From Hyphomicrobiales bacterium (GTDB lineage Bacteria > Pseudomonadota > Alphaproteobacteria > Rhizobiales > JAJFHB01), in contig JAJFHE010000003.1 in assembly GCA_021775755.1 (NCBI GenBank), positions 1 through 64,000 of the forward strand: 64,000 nt of DNA. The letters are read 5' to 3'. Positions within the stretch are counted from its first letter, which is position 1; each line of letters opens with the position of its first letter. Under the pieces are notes generated by a model. It had not been told where the DNA came from, made no database searches, and was given only the letters and a program-made list of their open reading frames with translations. A program made the translations under genes and the position numbers. This document shows, piece after piece, positions 42,937 through 51,965 of this stretch.

Positions 42937-43770
42937 TCAGACCATAGCAAAAATGCGGCTGGGCCCGCCGGTTCCGCCGCGATGCTTGGGCGCGCCCACC
43001 ACGAGAGTCGCACCCTTTGCCGGCACGTTATCGAGATTGGACAGATTTTCGAGCCCCCAGCGATTGGTCGGCAGCCATGCGTAATGTGTTGCAAAATCGC
43101 CCGACTGTCCGAAATCGAGCGACAGCGTGTCGACCGCGAGACCGATGGCGCCGCTGTCTTCCATCAGCATTTGAGTGGCTTCTACGTGAAAACCGGGGAA
43201 GTGCATTTTTTCATCCGCTCCAACATTGCGGAACTTGTCGGAGTTGACGTGCGCGTCCCAGCCTGAGTTCATCGCCACGCAGGCTTTGTCGGGGATTGGA
43301 CCGTTGGCGGCGACCCATGCCTTGACATCGTCAACCGTAACCTGTGCGTCGGCGTTTTCTGCGGCACGCGCCTTGATATCGATAACGCATAGCGGCACCA
43401 CCAGATTATCTACCGGAATCTCGGCGACGGACTGGCCGTTTTCGGAAAAATGCAGCGGCGCATCCATATGCGTTCCGGTATGCTCGTTCACTTTCAGCTC
43501 AAACAGATTGAAACTGTGTTCGGCGTAGTTGAACTTTTGGTCTTTAAAAAATTGCTGTGCGCCAAAATAGGTTGGAAAACCCTCATGCAGCTCGTGGGTC
43601 ATGTCGAGTACTGTGCTGTGTCCGTCGGCCAGCGCAGCGGGCACGCCGGCCCCTGCCGTCACCGCAACCGCAGCGGCGCCCGCAGCAGCGGTGCGAAACA
43701 GGTCGCGGCGCGAGAGCATTTTTTCCTTAACCGAATTGATTACACATACATCACACATGGGCTGTTTCAC
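42937..43770 (-). CDS. Cyclase-family protein (kynurenine formamidase-like), Tat-exported
   Basis: A 277-residue metal-dependent hydrolase of the cyclase family. The family motif HTGTHMDAPLHF is near residues 97-108. A twin-arginine signal, SRRDLFRTAAAGAAAVAVTA, occupies residues 20-39 and is cleaved near VPAALADG, so the enzyme is exported folded to the periplasm. The n-region before the twin arginine is unusual: it holds CDVC at residues 6-9. The ATG at 43719 just before SRRDLF is an alternative that removes it. The substrate is unknown; kynurenine formamidase is only the best-studied relative. It is divergent from the DMT transporter gene. Confidence 0.88.
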   Translation of the reverse strand: MKQPMCDVCVINSVKEKMLSRRDLFRTAAAGAAAVAVTAGAGVPAALADGHSTVLDMTHELHEGFPTYFGAQQFFKDQKFNYAEHSFNLFELKVNEHTGTHMDAPLHFSENGQSVAEIPVDNLVVPLCVIDIKARAAENADAQVTVDDVKAWVAANGPIPDKACVAMNSGWDAHVNSDKFRNVGADEKMHFPGFHVEATQMLMEDSGAIGLAVDTLSLDFGQSGDFATHYAWLPTNRWGLENLSNLDNVPAKGATLVVGAPKHRGGTGGPSRIFAMV

Positions 43771-43929
43771 CTCCGGGTTTTCCGGTCTTCCACCGGTTCG
43801 TTGATCGAAAGAAGTTGAATGCTACCAACCGGCAGGCCCGTTGACCAGCAGACTTCCCGGAGACTGAAAAGCTGCCGCCGCCACGGATGGAAACCACGCC
43901 AATCTTTAGCCGCGCTGATATAAAGCGCC

Positions 43930-44850
43930 ATGACCTCTCCCGTGCCCGCGCCGCCCACCAGTTCGCCGTTGCCGACCATGGGATTTGTGCTGCTTGCCGG
44001 CCTTTCTCTGTTTTGGGGGCTGAATTGGCCCGGCCTGAAGATCATACTCTCCGAAGTTCCGGTGTGGTGGTTCCGCTCTTCGTGCCTGATTGTCGGTGGG
44101 ACCGCCCTCCTGGCGATCTCTTTTGCTTCCGGCAACCGGGTGGCGATCCGGCGCGCTGAAATTCCACCGGTTTTATTGTGTGCACTCTTCAACATATGCG
44201 GCTGGCACATGCTGTCGGCCTATGGCGTTTCGCACATGGCGGCGGGCCGCGCCTCAATCATTGCGTTCACCATGCCGGTCTGGGCGGCTTTGTTCTCGAG
44301 CATCATTCTCGGTGAACGGTTTAACGGCGCAAAGATCGGCGGGCTGGCGCTTGGGGTCGCCGGCCTCGCGGTTTTGATCGGTCCCGACCTCGTGGCACTT
44401 CAAAAGGCGCCGCTCGGCGCGGCTTTCATGCTCGGGGCCGCCATATCGTGGGGTCTTGGTACAACCCTCTTCAAGCGCGGTGGGTGGGAACTGCCCGTGG
44501 CGAGCCATGTAGGATGGCAGCTCCTGCTGAGCGCCATACCGGTAACGATAGGCGCCGCAATCCGCGAACCGTTCCCGGACATCTCCGGACTGTCGCGCGA
44601 AGCAATTATCGCATTGATTTACATCTACGGCTTCCCCATGACGTTCTGTCAGTGGGCTTACTTTAAGACCGTGCATCTGTTCCCGGCATCAATTGCCGCG
44701 ATTGGCACGCTGATGGTACCGGTTGTCGGCGTCTATTCGAGCGCCCTCATCCTGTCAGAACCGGTGGGCTGGCGCGAACTCCTGGCACTTGTTCTGATCT
44801 GCTCGGCGCTCGCCTGTGTGCTCGTCATTCCCAGCCTGCGAAAACGGTGA
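43930..44850 (+). CDS. DMT-superfamily transporter (EamA)
   Basis: A 306-residue drug/metabolite transporter with ten hydrophobic segments in two EamA repeats (roughly residues 15-145 and 155-300). GLNWPGLKIILSEVPVWWFR near residues 30-49 is typical of the first repeat, and SIAAIGTLMVPVVGVYSSAL of the end of the second. Such proteins export amino acids, nucleosides or other metabolites by proton exchange. It is divergent from the cyclase gene across 159 bp, so the two may share regulation. No substrate can be assigned. Confidence 0.93.
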   Translation: MTSPVPAPPTSSPLPTMGFVLLAGLSLFWGLNWPGLKIILSEVPVWWFRSSCLIVGGTALLAISFASGNRVAIRRAEIPPVLLCALFNICGWHMLSAYGVSHMAAGRASIIAFTMPVWAALFSSIILGERFNGAKIGGLALGVAGLAVLIGPDLVALQKAPLGAAFMLGAAISWGLGTTLFKRGGWELPVASHVGWQLLLSAIPVTIGAAIREPFPDISGLSREAIIALIYIYGFPMTFCQWAYFKTVHLFPASIAAIGTLMVPVVGVYSSALILSEPVGWRELLALVLICSALACVLVIPSLRKR

Positions 44851-45006
44851 AACGGGTCAATAATTGCCACCCTTGGTATTACCTTGAATTGCACCGCCTT
44901 CAAACGAATTTGACGCCGAACGCCGCAAATATTTTAACCACAAACCCGGGCGGAGTTAGGACTCTGCTAGGTATTCGCAGTTACCCTTGGGCGTTGCAAA
45001 GACTTT

Positions 45007-46671
45007 GTGACGCACGCAGACAACGAAAAGCTGCAACAGTCTGCCATCAATGCATACTGCAATTCTCCGGGGATTACCGTGAACGATCAGAACACCAAAA
45101 GTTCCAAGGGCGCGGAAATCGGCGCCATTGCGGCACTTGTCGCTGTGTTTGTGTTCATCGAATTACAACTCGGCATTTTCGAACGCACCGCGGAAACCAT
45201 CGCCGTCGCATTCCCTCTGGCGGCCAAGTACGGTATCGCCCTTCTCACCGGTGGCTGGATCGGCCTCACGGTCTACAGCCTCAAGCGCCGCGGCGACCTG
45301 CGCACGGAGAAACTTGCCCGAACCGCAGCGGAAGAACGCGTAAAGCTGCACAAAATTGTTGATCCGGTTACCGGATTGCCAAATAGAAGCGGTCTCGGTT
45401 TTGTCCTCAACGAGCAGGTGCGCCAGGAGACCGCCGGTGACTACACGCTGCTCGGCATCGAGATCTGCAACCTCGACGCCGTAATCAGCGTGCATGGCGT
45501 CGCCGTCGCGGAGCGCCTCGAGATCTCCTTCGCAGATTATCTGATCGCCCACTGCGGGCGCGACGACATGCTGGCCTGCGGCGACCGGTCGACCTTCTAC
45601 ATCCTCACCACCGGTGGCACGCCCGATGAGCGCAGTCTTCGCATCGACGCCATCATCGAAACCGTATCCGCATTCTGCGACGCCGGCATTCAGGCCGATC
45701 ACCTTAAACTTCAGGCATACGTCCACTTTGCAATTCTCGACATCGGCCAAACGACACCGGAGAAATCCGCATTCAAGGCCGCGGACATCCTGCGCCGGCT
45801 CGATTTTGTGCTGCACAATGCGCGCGCTCACGGTCACAAGGCCGTACGGTCCTACAGCGCGGAGATGGAGCACGCCCTCAATCGGCAGGCGCTGGTGGAA
45901 AGCTCTCTCGGCAATGCAATCGAAACTGGCCAGATCATCCCCTTTTTCCAGCCCTTTATCGACCTGCAAACCAATTCCGTAACGGGCCTTGAAGTTCTGG
46001 CAAGGTGGAACCACCCGCAAGAAGGCGCCATTCCGCCGGGAGTGTTCATTCCGATCGCCGAGAGCACCGGCGTGCTGCGCACGCTGACGCTTTCTATTTT
46101 GCGCCAGGCCTGTGAGGCGGCGCGAGAGTGGCCATACGACATCAAGCTTGCAGTCAACATATCGCCTACCGATCTGAGCGATCCTGTCGTGATGGACCGC
46201 TTCGTAAACATTCTGCACGAGACAAGCATCGACCCGCGCCGTATTGAAATCGAGATTACCGAAAACGCGTTCATTGAAGAAACCGCGGCCATATCCCAGG
46301 CCATCGTCAAACTTAAGGAAGTCGGGGTTTCCATATCGATCGACGATTTCGGCACCGGCTACTCAAGCCTGCATCACCTACGCGTGCTGCCTTTCGACAA
46401 GATCAAAATCGACCAGTCTTTCATCAAGGATATGGATACCAATGCCGATAGCCGGGCAATCGTCCAAAGCGTTATCGCACTTGGGCGCAGCCTTGGCCTG
46501 CCGACAACAGCCGAAGGGATCGAGGCCGGCGGCAATCTGGAACTCCTGCAGGAACTTGGCTGCGCACTCGGTCAGGGCTACCTGTTCGCAAAGGCTCTGC
46601 CGGCAGATGAAGTCGGTCCGTTCCTTGAAAACTACAAGAAGCAGACCACACAGATTGCTCACGTCGCCTGA
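45007..46671 (+). CDS. Membrane GGDEF (degenerate)-EAL protein, cyclic-di-GMP phosphodiesterase
   Basis: A 554-residue protein with two membrane segments (about residues 38-57 and 67-90), a degenerate GGDEF domain and an EAL domain. At the GGDEF site the sequence is CGDRSTF (191-197), so cyclase activity is lost. The EAL domain reads EVL (329-331) and keeps NISPTDL, EITENAF, IDDFGTGYSS, KIDQSFIKD and TTAEGIE, so phosphodiesterase activity is likely. It degrades cyclic-di-GMP and so favours motility over biofilm. The start is GTG 45007; a GTG at 45079 preceded by GGGG is possible. Confidence 0.92.
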   Translation: MTHADNEKLQQSAINAYCNSPGITVNDQNTKSSKGAEIGAIAALVAVFVFIELQLGIFERTAETIAVAFPLAAKYGIALLTGGWIGLTVYSLKRRGDLRTEKLARTAAEERVKLHKIVDPVTGLPNRSGLGFVLNEQVRQETAGDYTLLGIEICNLDAVISVHGVAVAERLEISFADYLIAHCGRDDMLACGDRSTFYILTTGGTPDERSLRIDAIIETVSAFCDAGIQADHLKLQAYVHFAILDIGQTTPEKSAFKAADILRRLDFVLHNARAHGHKAVRSYSAEMEHALNRQALVESSLGNAIETGQIIPFFQPFIDLQTNSVTGLEVLARWNHPQEGAIPPGVFIPIAESTGVLRTLTLSILRQACEAAREWPYDIKLAVNISPTDLSDPVVMDRFVNILHETSIDPRRIEIEITENAFIEETAAISQAIVKLKEVGVSISIDDFGTGYSSLHHLRVLPFDKIKIDQSFIKDMDTNADSRAIVQSVIALGRSLGLPTTAEGIEAGGNLELLQELGCALGQGYLFAKALPADEVGPFLENYKKQTTQIAHVA

Positions 46672-46680
46672 GCGCGGCGT

Positions 46681-47607
46681 TCACCCCTGTCCGTCAAACA
46701 GCACGTGTTCATCGCGTTCGGCAAGCAGCCACTCGCACACCTGATCACCGACCCCGTTGCGCCCGCTATTGGTACGCCTCGTCAGCCAGTAACTCGAATG
46801 CGTCGTGACGATCTCGGGCATCGGCCGCACCAGCCGCCCGGTATTGAGGTCGGCATCGACCAGATGGCGCCATCCAAGTCCCACGCCCAGTCCGTCGCGG
46901 GCAGCCTCTATGACCAGAGGATAACTGTTCATGAGCAGCCGGCGGCCACCATCGTACACCGCCGCGTTAGCCTCGGTCAGCCATATGCTCCAGTTCATCC
47001 AGTTCCACTGCTCGTACTCAAGGTCGAGCAGAAATGCACTGCTCAGCCCACCAACGGCACAAAGCTCCGGGTGATCCTGCGCATAGGTCGGCGCGCACAC
47101 GGGAAAGATCTCATCGCCGAAGAAGTGCCTGCATTCGTAGCCCGGCCACTGCCCCTCTCCATGCACGACCGCAAGATCGACCGCCTCGGCAAAACTGTCG
47201 TCGCGGCGGTCCGAGGCAACAATGCGAAAGTCGGTATCCGGCCATGCGGCCAGGAGCCGGGACAGGCGCGGCATCAGCCACATGGCGATAAACGATTGAT
47301 CCGCAGCGATGGTCACGCGGTCCACCCCCGGAGCCGCCACCCGTCTCGAGGCGCCCGCAAGATGCGCCAGCGCAGCTGAAACGCTTTGCTGAAACTCAAC
47401 GCCCTCCGGCAACAGGCGCACGGACTTGTGAGACCGCTGAAACAGACGGGAACCAAGGTGCCGCTCAAGCGCGCGGATCTGCTGTGACACCGCCGATTGC
47501 GTGACATTCAGTTCATTCGCCGCGCGCGTGAAACTGCCTAGGCGCGCCGCCGCTTCGAACGACACCAGGAGATCCAGTGGTGGCAATTGTTGCCGATAAC
47601 TTAGCAT
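46681..47607 (-). CDS. LysR-family transcriptional regulator (GcvA-like)
   Basis: A 308-residue LysR regulator. The winged helix is at residues 10-70, with FTRAANELNVTQSAVSQQIR near 26-45, and the effector domain follows. The GcvA-like branch is suggested by LPPLDLLVSFEAAARLGSFT and SFIAMWLMPRLSRL. It is divergent from a small membrane protein gene, with 139 AT-rich bp between, the usual LysR target layout. I see several AT-rich candidate sites there but no clear T-N11-A palindrome. The ligand is unknown. Confidence 0.92.
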   Translation of the reverse strand: MLSYRQQLPPLDLLVSFEAAARLGSFTRAANELNVTQSAVSQQIRALERHLGSRLFQRSHKSVRLLPEGVEFQQSVSAALAHLAGASRRVAAPGVDRVTIAADQSFIAMWLMPRLSRLLAAWPDTDFRIVASDRRDDSFAEAVDLAVVHGEGQWPGYECRHFFGDEIFPVCAPTYAQDHPELCAVGGLSSAFLLDLEYEQWNWMNWSIWLTEANAAVYDGGRRLLMNSYPLVIEAARDGLGVGLGWRHLVDADLNTGRLVRPMPEIVTTHSSYWLTRRTNSGRNGVGDQVCEWLLAERDEHVLFDGQG

Positions 47608-47746
47608 TAGATATGCTTACTCAAATAGGCAAGATACTATCGTTTGAGCAAGATATTGGATCATATTATCTTATGCAAATCGCAAACTGTACAGCAGGCT
47701 ACGGCAGCACCTGCTCGCCGCTGAAATTTCCGGAGAATGACAGGTC

Positions 47747-47932
47747 ATGAGCACGCGCCGAAAACATTACTTCGAGATCATCGGCTGGACGCTTTTCACC
47801 CTGTCAGCCATGTGTTTTATGTTGTCGGGCCTCATGGCAGGCGACCCGGCGGCCACCGCCGGCAGCGTGTTGTTCTTCATCGCGTGCTTTTTCTTCATGC
47901 GCCCTTTGCTGGCAAGGACGAGCGCGGATTAG
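47747..47932 (+). CDS. Small two-helix membrane protein
   Basis: A 61-residue inner-membrane protein with two helices, at about residues 9-30 (EIIGWTLFTLSAMCFMLSGL) and 36-54 (TAGSVLFFIACFFFMRPLL). The termini are basic or polar. Similar small proteins are widespread in alphaproteobacteria with no known role. It lies divergent from the LysR gene, so it may be its target. The TAG stop (47930-47932) forms the first three bases of an inverted repeat. Confidence 0.8.
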   Translation: MSTRRKHYFEIIGWTLFTLSAMCFMLSGLMAGDPAATAGSVLFFIACFFFMRPLLARTSAD

Positions 47933-47962
47933 ACCGTTTCAGGCTCATATGGAAACGGTCTA
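47930..47962. terminator. Inverted repeat spanning a stop codon, likely terminator
   Basis: Perfect 11-bp arms, TAGACCGTTTC (47930-47940) and GAAACGGTCTA (47952-47962), enclose an 11-nt loop. The first three bases are the stop of the small membrane protein gene. It lies between convergent genes. A very similar hairpin sequence is a common dispersed element in rhizobial genomes, so it is probably a repeat reused as a terminator. Confidence 0.75.
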
Positions 47963-47977
47963 GGGTCACAGCCCGCT

Positions 47978-48967
47978 TTAGCTTTCTTGTTCTTCTGAAA
48001 GAAAACACCGGCTCATCCCGTCGGCGAAGTTCACTTCCGGCGGCACGTCCCGGTCACAGCGCCCCAGGCGAACCGGACAACGCGGATGATAGTGGCAGCC
48101 GGACGGCGGCCGCGCCGGCGAAGGCACATCCCCGAGCGCCGCAGGCTCGACACCACGATGTTCGGGATCGATCGATGGAGCGGATGCAAGCAACGCTCGC
48201 GTGTAGGGGTGCCGGGGTTCTGAAAATATTCGCTCCGCCGGTCCATCCTCAACGATGCGCCCGAGATACATAACCGCGACCCGGTCAGCGAAATACCGCA
48301 CCACACCGAGATCATGAGTGATGAACAGATAGGTCAGGTTGCGTTCCGCCTGTAGCCGTTCCAGAAGATTCAGGATCTGCGCCTGAATGGAAACATCGAG
48401 TGCCGAAACCGCCTCATCGCAAACGATCAGCTCGGGTTCGGGAGCAAGCGCGCGGGCAATACAGATGCGCTGGCGCTGACCGCCGGAGAACTCGTGCGGA
48501 TAGCGGTGCATGGTGTCGGAGTCGAGGCTGACGAGTTGCATCAGTTCGGCAACCTGCCGGGTCAGGTCTTCATCGTCCGACACCATACCGAAAGCGCGCA
48601 GGCCCTCGCCAATCGAGTCTCTCACCGTCATGCGTGGATCGAGCGACGATGCCGGGTCCTGCATGATGATCTGCAGACGTCGGCGGTAGTCATGGAAGGC
48701 GCCCGGCTCAAGCGCCATGAGATCGACATCGTCATAGAACGCGCGGCCCGACGTTGCTTCGACGAGACGCAGGATGGTTTTGCCAACCGTCGTCTTTCCG
48801 CAGCCGGATTCCCCGACAAGCGCCAGGGTCTCGCCGCGCCGGATCTTTATATTGACGCCGTCGGCGGCCCGCACATGACCGACCGTCTTGCGCAACAGGC
48901 CGCGACGGATCGGAAACCACGTGCTCAGTCCTTCGGTGCGCAGCAGCAAGGTGTCGTGCTTGTTCAT
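47978..48967 (-). CDS. Peptide-type ABC transporter ATP-binding protein (OppF-like)
   Basis: A 329-residue ATPase, the second of two ATPases of this peptide/nickel-type ABC transporter. Walker A is [10 protein letters not shown] near residues 49-58, the signature is [16 protein letters not shown] near 155-170, and Walker B is [12 protein letters not shown]. The C-terminal oligopeptide motif is present with [15 protein letters not shown], which may bind an FeS or zinc centre. The start at 48967 overlaps the OppD stop by 4 bp, which decides it over a GTG-type upstream extension. It is the last gene of the five-gene operon. Confidence 0.93.
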   Translation of the reverse strand: MNKHDTLLLRTEGLSTWFPIRRGLLRKTVGHVRAADGVNIKIRRGETLALVGESGCGKTTVGKTILRLVEATSGRAFYDDVDLMALEPGAFHDYRRRLQIIMQDPASSLDPRMTVRDSIGEGLRAFGMVSDDEDLTRQVAELMQLVSLDSDTMHRYPHEFSGGQRQRICIARALAPEPELIVCDEAVSALDVSIQAQILNLLERLQAERNLTYLFITHDLGVVRYFADRVAVMYLGRIVEDGPAERIFSEPRHPYTRALLASAPSIDPEHRGVEPAALGDVPSPARPPSGCHYHPRCPVRLGRCDRDVPPEVNFADGMSRCFLSEEQES

Positions 48968-49947
48968 CGCCCGCTTGCCTTTGCCAGGGCGTGGCACCAT
49001 GCAACACCCGTGCCGGAGGTTTCAATACGTGGCGGCAACGTGCCTTCGCAGGGCTCAAATGCCTTTGGACACCTGTTCGTAAACCGGCAGCCCGCCGGCC
49101 ACAGAGCGGGCGGCGGCACAACACCTTCGATTTCGTTGAGTTCATGGCCACGCTGCGCGGCATGCGGGATCGCGCCGAGCAGCCCTTCCGTATAGGGATG
49201 CCGGGGCATTTTGAGGAGTTCGTACCGCGTCCCCTTTTCCACCATCTTGCCCGCATACATGACCGCCACCCGGTCCGCCAATTCGTTGACCACGGCGAAA
49301 TCATGCGTGATGAGAAGGATGGTGGTTCCAAGATCGCGTTGCAATTCCCGCAAAAGCTCAAGGATCTGCGCCTGCACGGTCACGTCGAGTGCCGTGGTCG
49401 GCTCATCGGCGATCAACAGCCTTGGCTTCGTCGCAACCGCCATGGAAATCATGACGCGCTGCTTGAGGCCGCCGGACAGCAGATGCGGATAGGTCGAGAA
49501 CCGTTGTTCGGCGTCCGGTATTCCAACCCTCTCGAAAAGCTCGATCGTCCGTTTGCGCGCTGCACCGTAAGATACGCTCTCGTGCAGTCTGATGGCCTCG
49601 ACCACCTGATCGCCGACCCGCACTACCGGATTGAGGCAGGTCATCGGGTCCTGAAATATCATCGAGAGGTCGTATCCGCGCAGCGCCCGCATGTCATCGA
49701 CCGACGCCGCCATGACGTCTTTACCGTCGAAGGTTATTCGGCTTGTCTTTTCGGCGCGGCCGGGTTTGGGGATCAGGCGCATAAGCGCCAGCGCCGCCAT
49801 CGTCTTGCCGCAGCCTGACTCGCCGACCAGCGCCAGCACTTCGCCTTCATCGAGACTGAAGGAAATCTCGTCCACCACCGCAACGCGTCCCGCGCCCGAC
49901 GGAAACGTCACGGAGACATTCTGCATCTCAAGGAGGGGTTTGCTCAT
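48964..49947 (-). CDS. Peptide-type ABC transporter ATP-binding protein (OppD-like)
   Basis: A 327-residue ATPase. Walker A is [14 protein letters not shown] near residues 38-51; signature LLSGGLKQRVMISMAVA near 153-169; Walker B LLIADEPTTALD. The signature has GGLKQR where most OppD proteins have GGMRQR. The C-terminal region has CRFTNRCPKAFEPC. Start at 49947 overlaps the OppC stop by 4 bp (ATGA), so translation is coupled. Its C-terminal end overlaps the OppF start similarly. Confidence 0.93.
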   Translation of the reverse strand: MSKPLLEMQNVSVTFPSGAGRVAVVDEISFSLDEGEVLALVGESGCGKTMAALALMRLIPKPGRAEKTSRITFDGKDVMAASVDDMRALRGYDLSMIFQDPMTCLNPVVRVGDQVVEAIRLHESVSYGAARKRTIELFERVGIPDAEQRFSTYPHLLSGGLKQRVMISMAVATKPRLLIADEPTTALDVTVQAQILELLRELQRDLGTTILLITHDFAVVNELADRVAVMYAGKMVEKGTRYELLKMPRHPYTEGLLGAIPHAAQRGHELNEIEGVVPPPALWPAGCRFTNRCPKAFEPCEGTLPPRIETSGTGVAWCHALAKASGR

Positions 49948-50972
49948 TGCTCCTCCCTTCGGGTTCTGGGATCGAGGATATCGCGCATCGCATCGGCGCA
50001 CAGGTTGACGCACAAAACGAGCGTGAAGAGTGCACAGGACGCTGCCGCCAGATTCCACCACACGATCGGATCGCGCGACAGCTCGTCACGTGCCTGATCG
50101 ATCATCTGTCCCCAGCTGCCGTCAAGTCCGATACCGAGATAGGAGAGGATCGTTTCGGCGAGCACGAGGCCGGTAAACTGCAGCGCAAAGGTGATGACGA
50201 TGAGGTGCGCTAGGTTGGGCAGGATGTGACGCAGTATGATGCCCGCGTGAGAGACGCCAAGCGCGCGGGCGGCCTGCACGTAATCCGCCTCGCGCAGCTT
50301 CAGCGTTTCGCCGCGCGACAGCCGGCAGAACCCGACCCAGCCGGTGACGCCCAATGCCACACACACTTGCACCGTCCCAATGCCAAGAACCATGATGAGC
50401 GCGATCAGCAGCAAGAGGCTCGGCACAGAGGCCAGGGTCGACATGACGAAGAAGACGACATCGTCTATGCGGCCGCCGAAATAGCCCGCCGCAACGCCGA
50501 AGGCGAGCGCGATGGGAATGACGATCAGGCTGGTAAGGCCGCCGATCAGGAGCGCCACACGCACACCTTTCAAAGCCCGGTAGAGAACATCCTGGCCGAG
50601 TATATCGGTACCGAGCACATGCGCGCCCGGATGGTTGAGAGGCGCATCGTCGTAAAAGCCTGCCTCGGCAAACGGTGCCGAATAGCTCAGTTCCTTGAAG
50701 GCTTCCGGCGCGATAATGCGGTCGATGATACTGCGCGGCTTGAAGGCCGCCACCGCATCGCTCACATCGCCCGATACCGTTCCGCCGACCCAGGCAATCG
50801 AATCGAGCAACGCGATAACCACATAAACGGCGATGATGACAAGCGAAATGCGCCGGCGGCGCCAGAGCGCTCGCAGGGCCTCGGACCACAATCGGTTGCG
50901 TCTGATCGTCCGCCACCCCAAGAACCCAAGAGCCACCAGGACAAGTACGGCAATGTTGGAGATCCACGGCAT
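49944..50972 (-). CDS. Peptide-type ABC transporter permease (OppC-like)
   Basis: A 342-residue permease. In addition to the usual N-terminal helix (ISLVIIAVYVVIALLDSIAW near residues 42-61) it has an extra one at the very start (ISNIAVLVLVALGFLGW, 4-20). The BPD transport domain has VLGTDILGQDVLYRALKG near 118-135 and the EAA loop DYVQAARALGVSHAGIILRH near 228-247. It resembles the YejE length class. Spacing to oppB is 6 bp, and it overlaps oppD by 4 bp. Confidence 0.92.
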   Translation of the reverse strand: MPWISNIAVLVLVALGFLGWRTIRRNRLWSEALRALWRRRRISLVIIAVYVVIALLDSIAWVGGTVSGDVSDAVAAFKPRSIIDRIIAPEAFKELSYSAPFAEAGFYDDAPLNHPGAHVLGTDILGQDVLYRALKGVRVALLIGGLTSLIVIPIALAFGVAAGYFGGRIDDVVFFVMSTLASVPSLLLLIALIMVLGIGTVQVCVALGVTGWVGFCRLSRGETLKLREADYVQAARALGVSHAGIILRHILPNLAHLIVITFALQFTGLVLAETILSYLGIGLDGSWGQMIDQARDELSRDPIVWWNLAAASCALFTLVLCVNLCADAMRDILDPRTRREEQ

Positions 50973-50978
50973 ACCGCT

Positions 50979-51965
50979 CTACCTCAACCGGACCCGGGGG
51001 TCGGCCAGTGTGTAGCTCACATCGGTGAGAATCTGGCCGAGAATAAACAGCAGCGCACCGATATAGACCATGGTGCGCAGGGTTGAAAAATCGTTGCCAT
51101 GGATCGCCTCGACCGTCAGAGAGCCAAGGCCCGGAATGCCGAAGAAAGATTCCAGGAGCAGCGCGCCGGTGAACAGGAACGGAATGGCGAGCACGACATT
51201 GGTGAGGATCGGAATAAGCGCATTGCGCAACACATGCGCGGTCATCACCCGGATATCGCCGCACCCCTTCGCCCGCGCCGTGCGCACATAATCCCGGTTG
51301 GTTTCTTCAAGAAACACCGTGCGGTAAAGCCGGACGTCAGCACCGAACCCCGACACCACGCCGATCAGAACGGGAAGGGCGAGGAACCTGTAGGCGACGG
51401 TTGGATCGGGATCGAAACCTGAGATCGGAAACCAGCGCAACAGCATGCCAATGAGATACTGACCACCGATAATGTAAATCAGTGACGCGATACTCATCGC
51501 CAGCATGCACAGAACCAGTACCGAGCGGTCGACATAGGTGTCACGGAAAAACGCCACCAGCAGCGCGAAGAACACGCCGACGCCCAGACCGATTACGAAG
51601 AGAGGCACGGTCAGGCTCAGGCTCGGCACCGCTCCTGCCAGGATGCGCCCGGCGATCGGCGAATCGTCCGCATCGGAGCGTCCAAAATCGAAGGTCAGCA
51701 TGCGGCGGTAGTGATCGAAGAACAGCGTATCCGTGTAGCGCGCAAACTCCGCCGCGCCGTGATCGGTGTTTACAATTAGCGGCTTGTCGTAGCCGTGGTT
51801 TTTCTTCCACTGCTCATAGACTTCAGCCGACGCCCGCTCGCCGACCGCCTTGCGGGCGATATCGTCCGGATCGGCGATAGCGAAGAACAGCACGAAAAGC
51901 AGCATCAGCACGCCGAGCACGGTAACGAAACCATAGGCAATGCGCCGAACGAGGTAGGCAAACAT
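50979..51965 (-). CDS. Peptide-type ABC transporter permease (OppB-like)
   Basis: A 328-residue permease with six helices. The N-terminus is standard (AYLVRRIAYGFVTVLGVLML), and the EAA loop is DYVRTARAKGCGDIRVMTAH near residues 225-244. A periplasmic insertion near residues 35-100 carries charged, aromatic sequence (QWKKNHGYDKPLIVN and beyond). The start at 51965 overlaps the binding-protein stop by one base (TGATG), so a far longer upstream frame is not the real start. The permease partners OppC. Confidence 0.92.
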   Translation of the reverse strand: MFAYLVRRIAYGFVTVLGVLMLLFVLFFAIADPDDIARKAVGERASAEVYEQWKKNHGYDKPLIVNTDHGAAEFARYTDTLFFDHYRRMLTFDFGRSDADDSPIAGRILAGAVPSLSLTVPLFVIGLGVGVFFALLVAFFRDTYVDRSVLVLCMLAMSIASLIYIIGGQYLIGMLLRWFPISGFDPDPTVAYRFLALPVLIGVVSGFGADVRLYRTVFLEETNRDYVRTARAKGCGDIRVMTAHVLRNALIPILTNVVLAIPFLFTGALLLESFFGIPGLGSLTVEAIHGNDFSTLRTMVYIGALLFILGQILTDVSYTLADPRVRLR

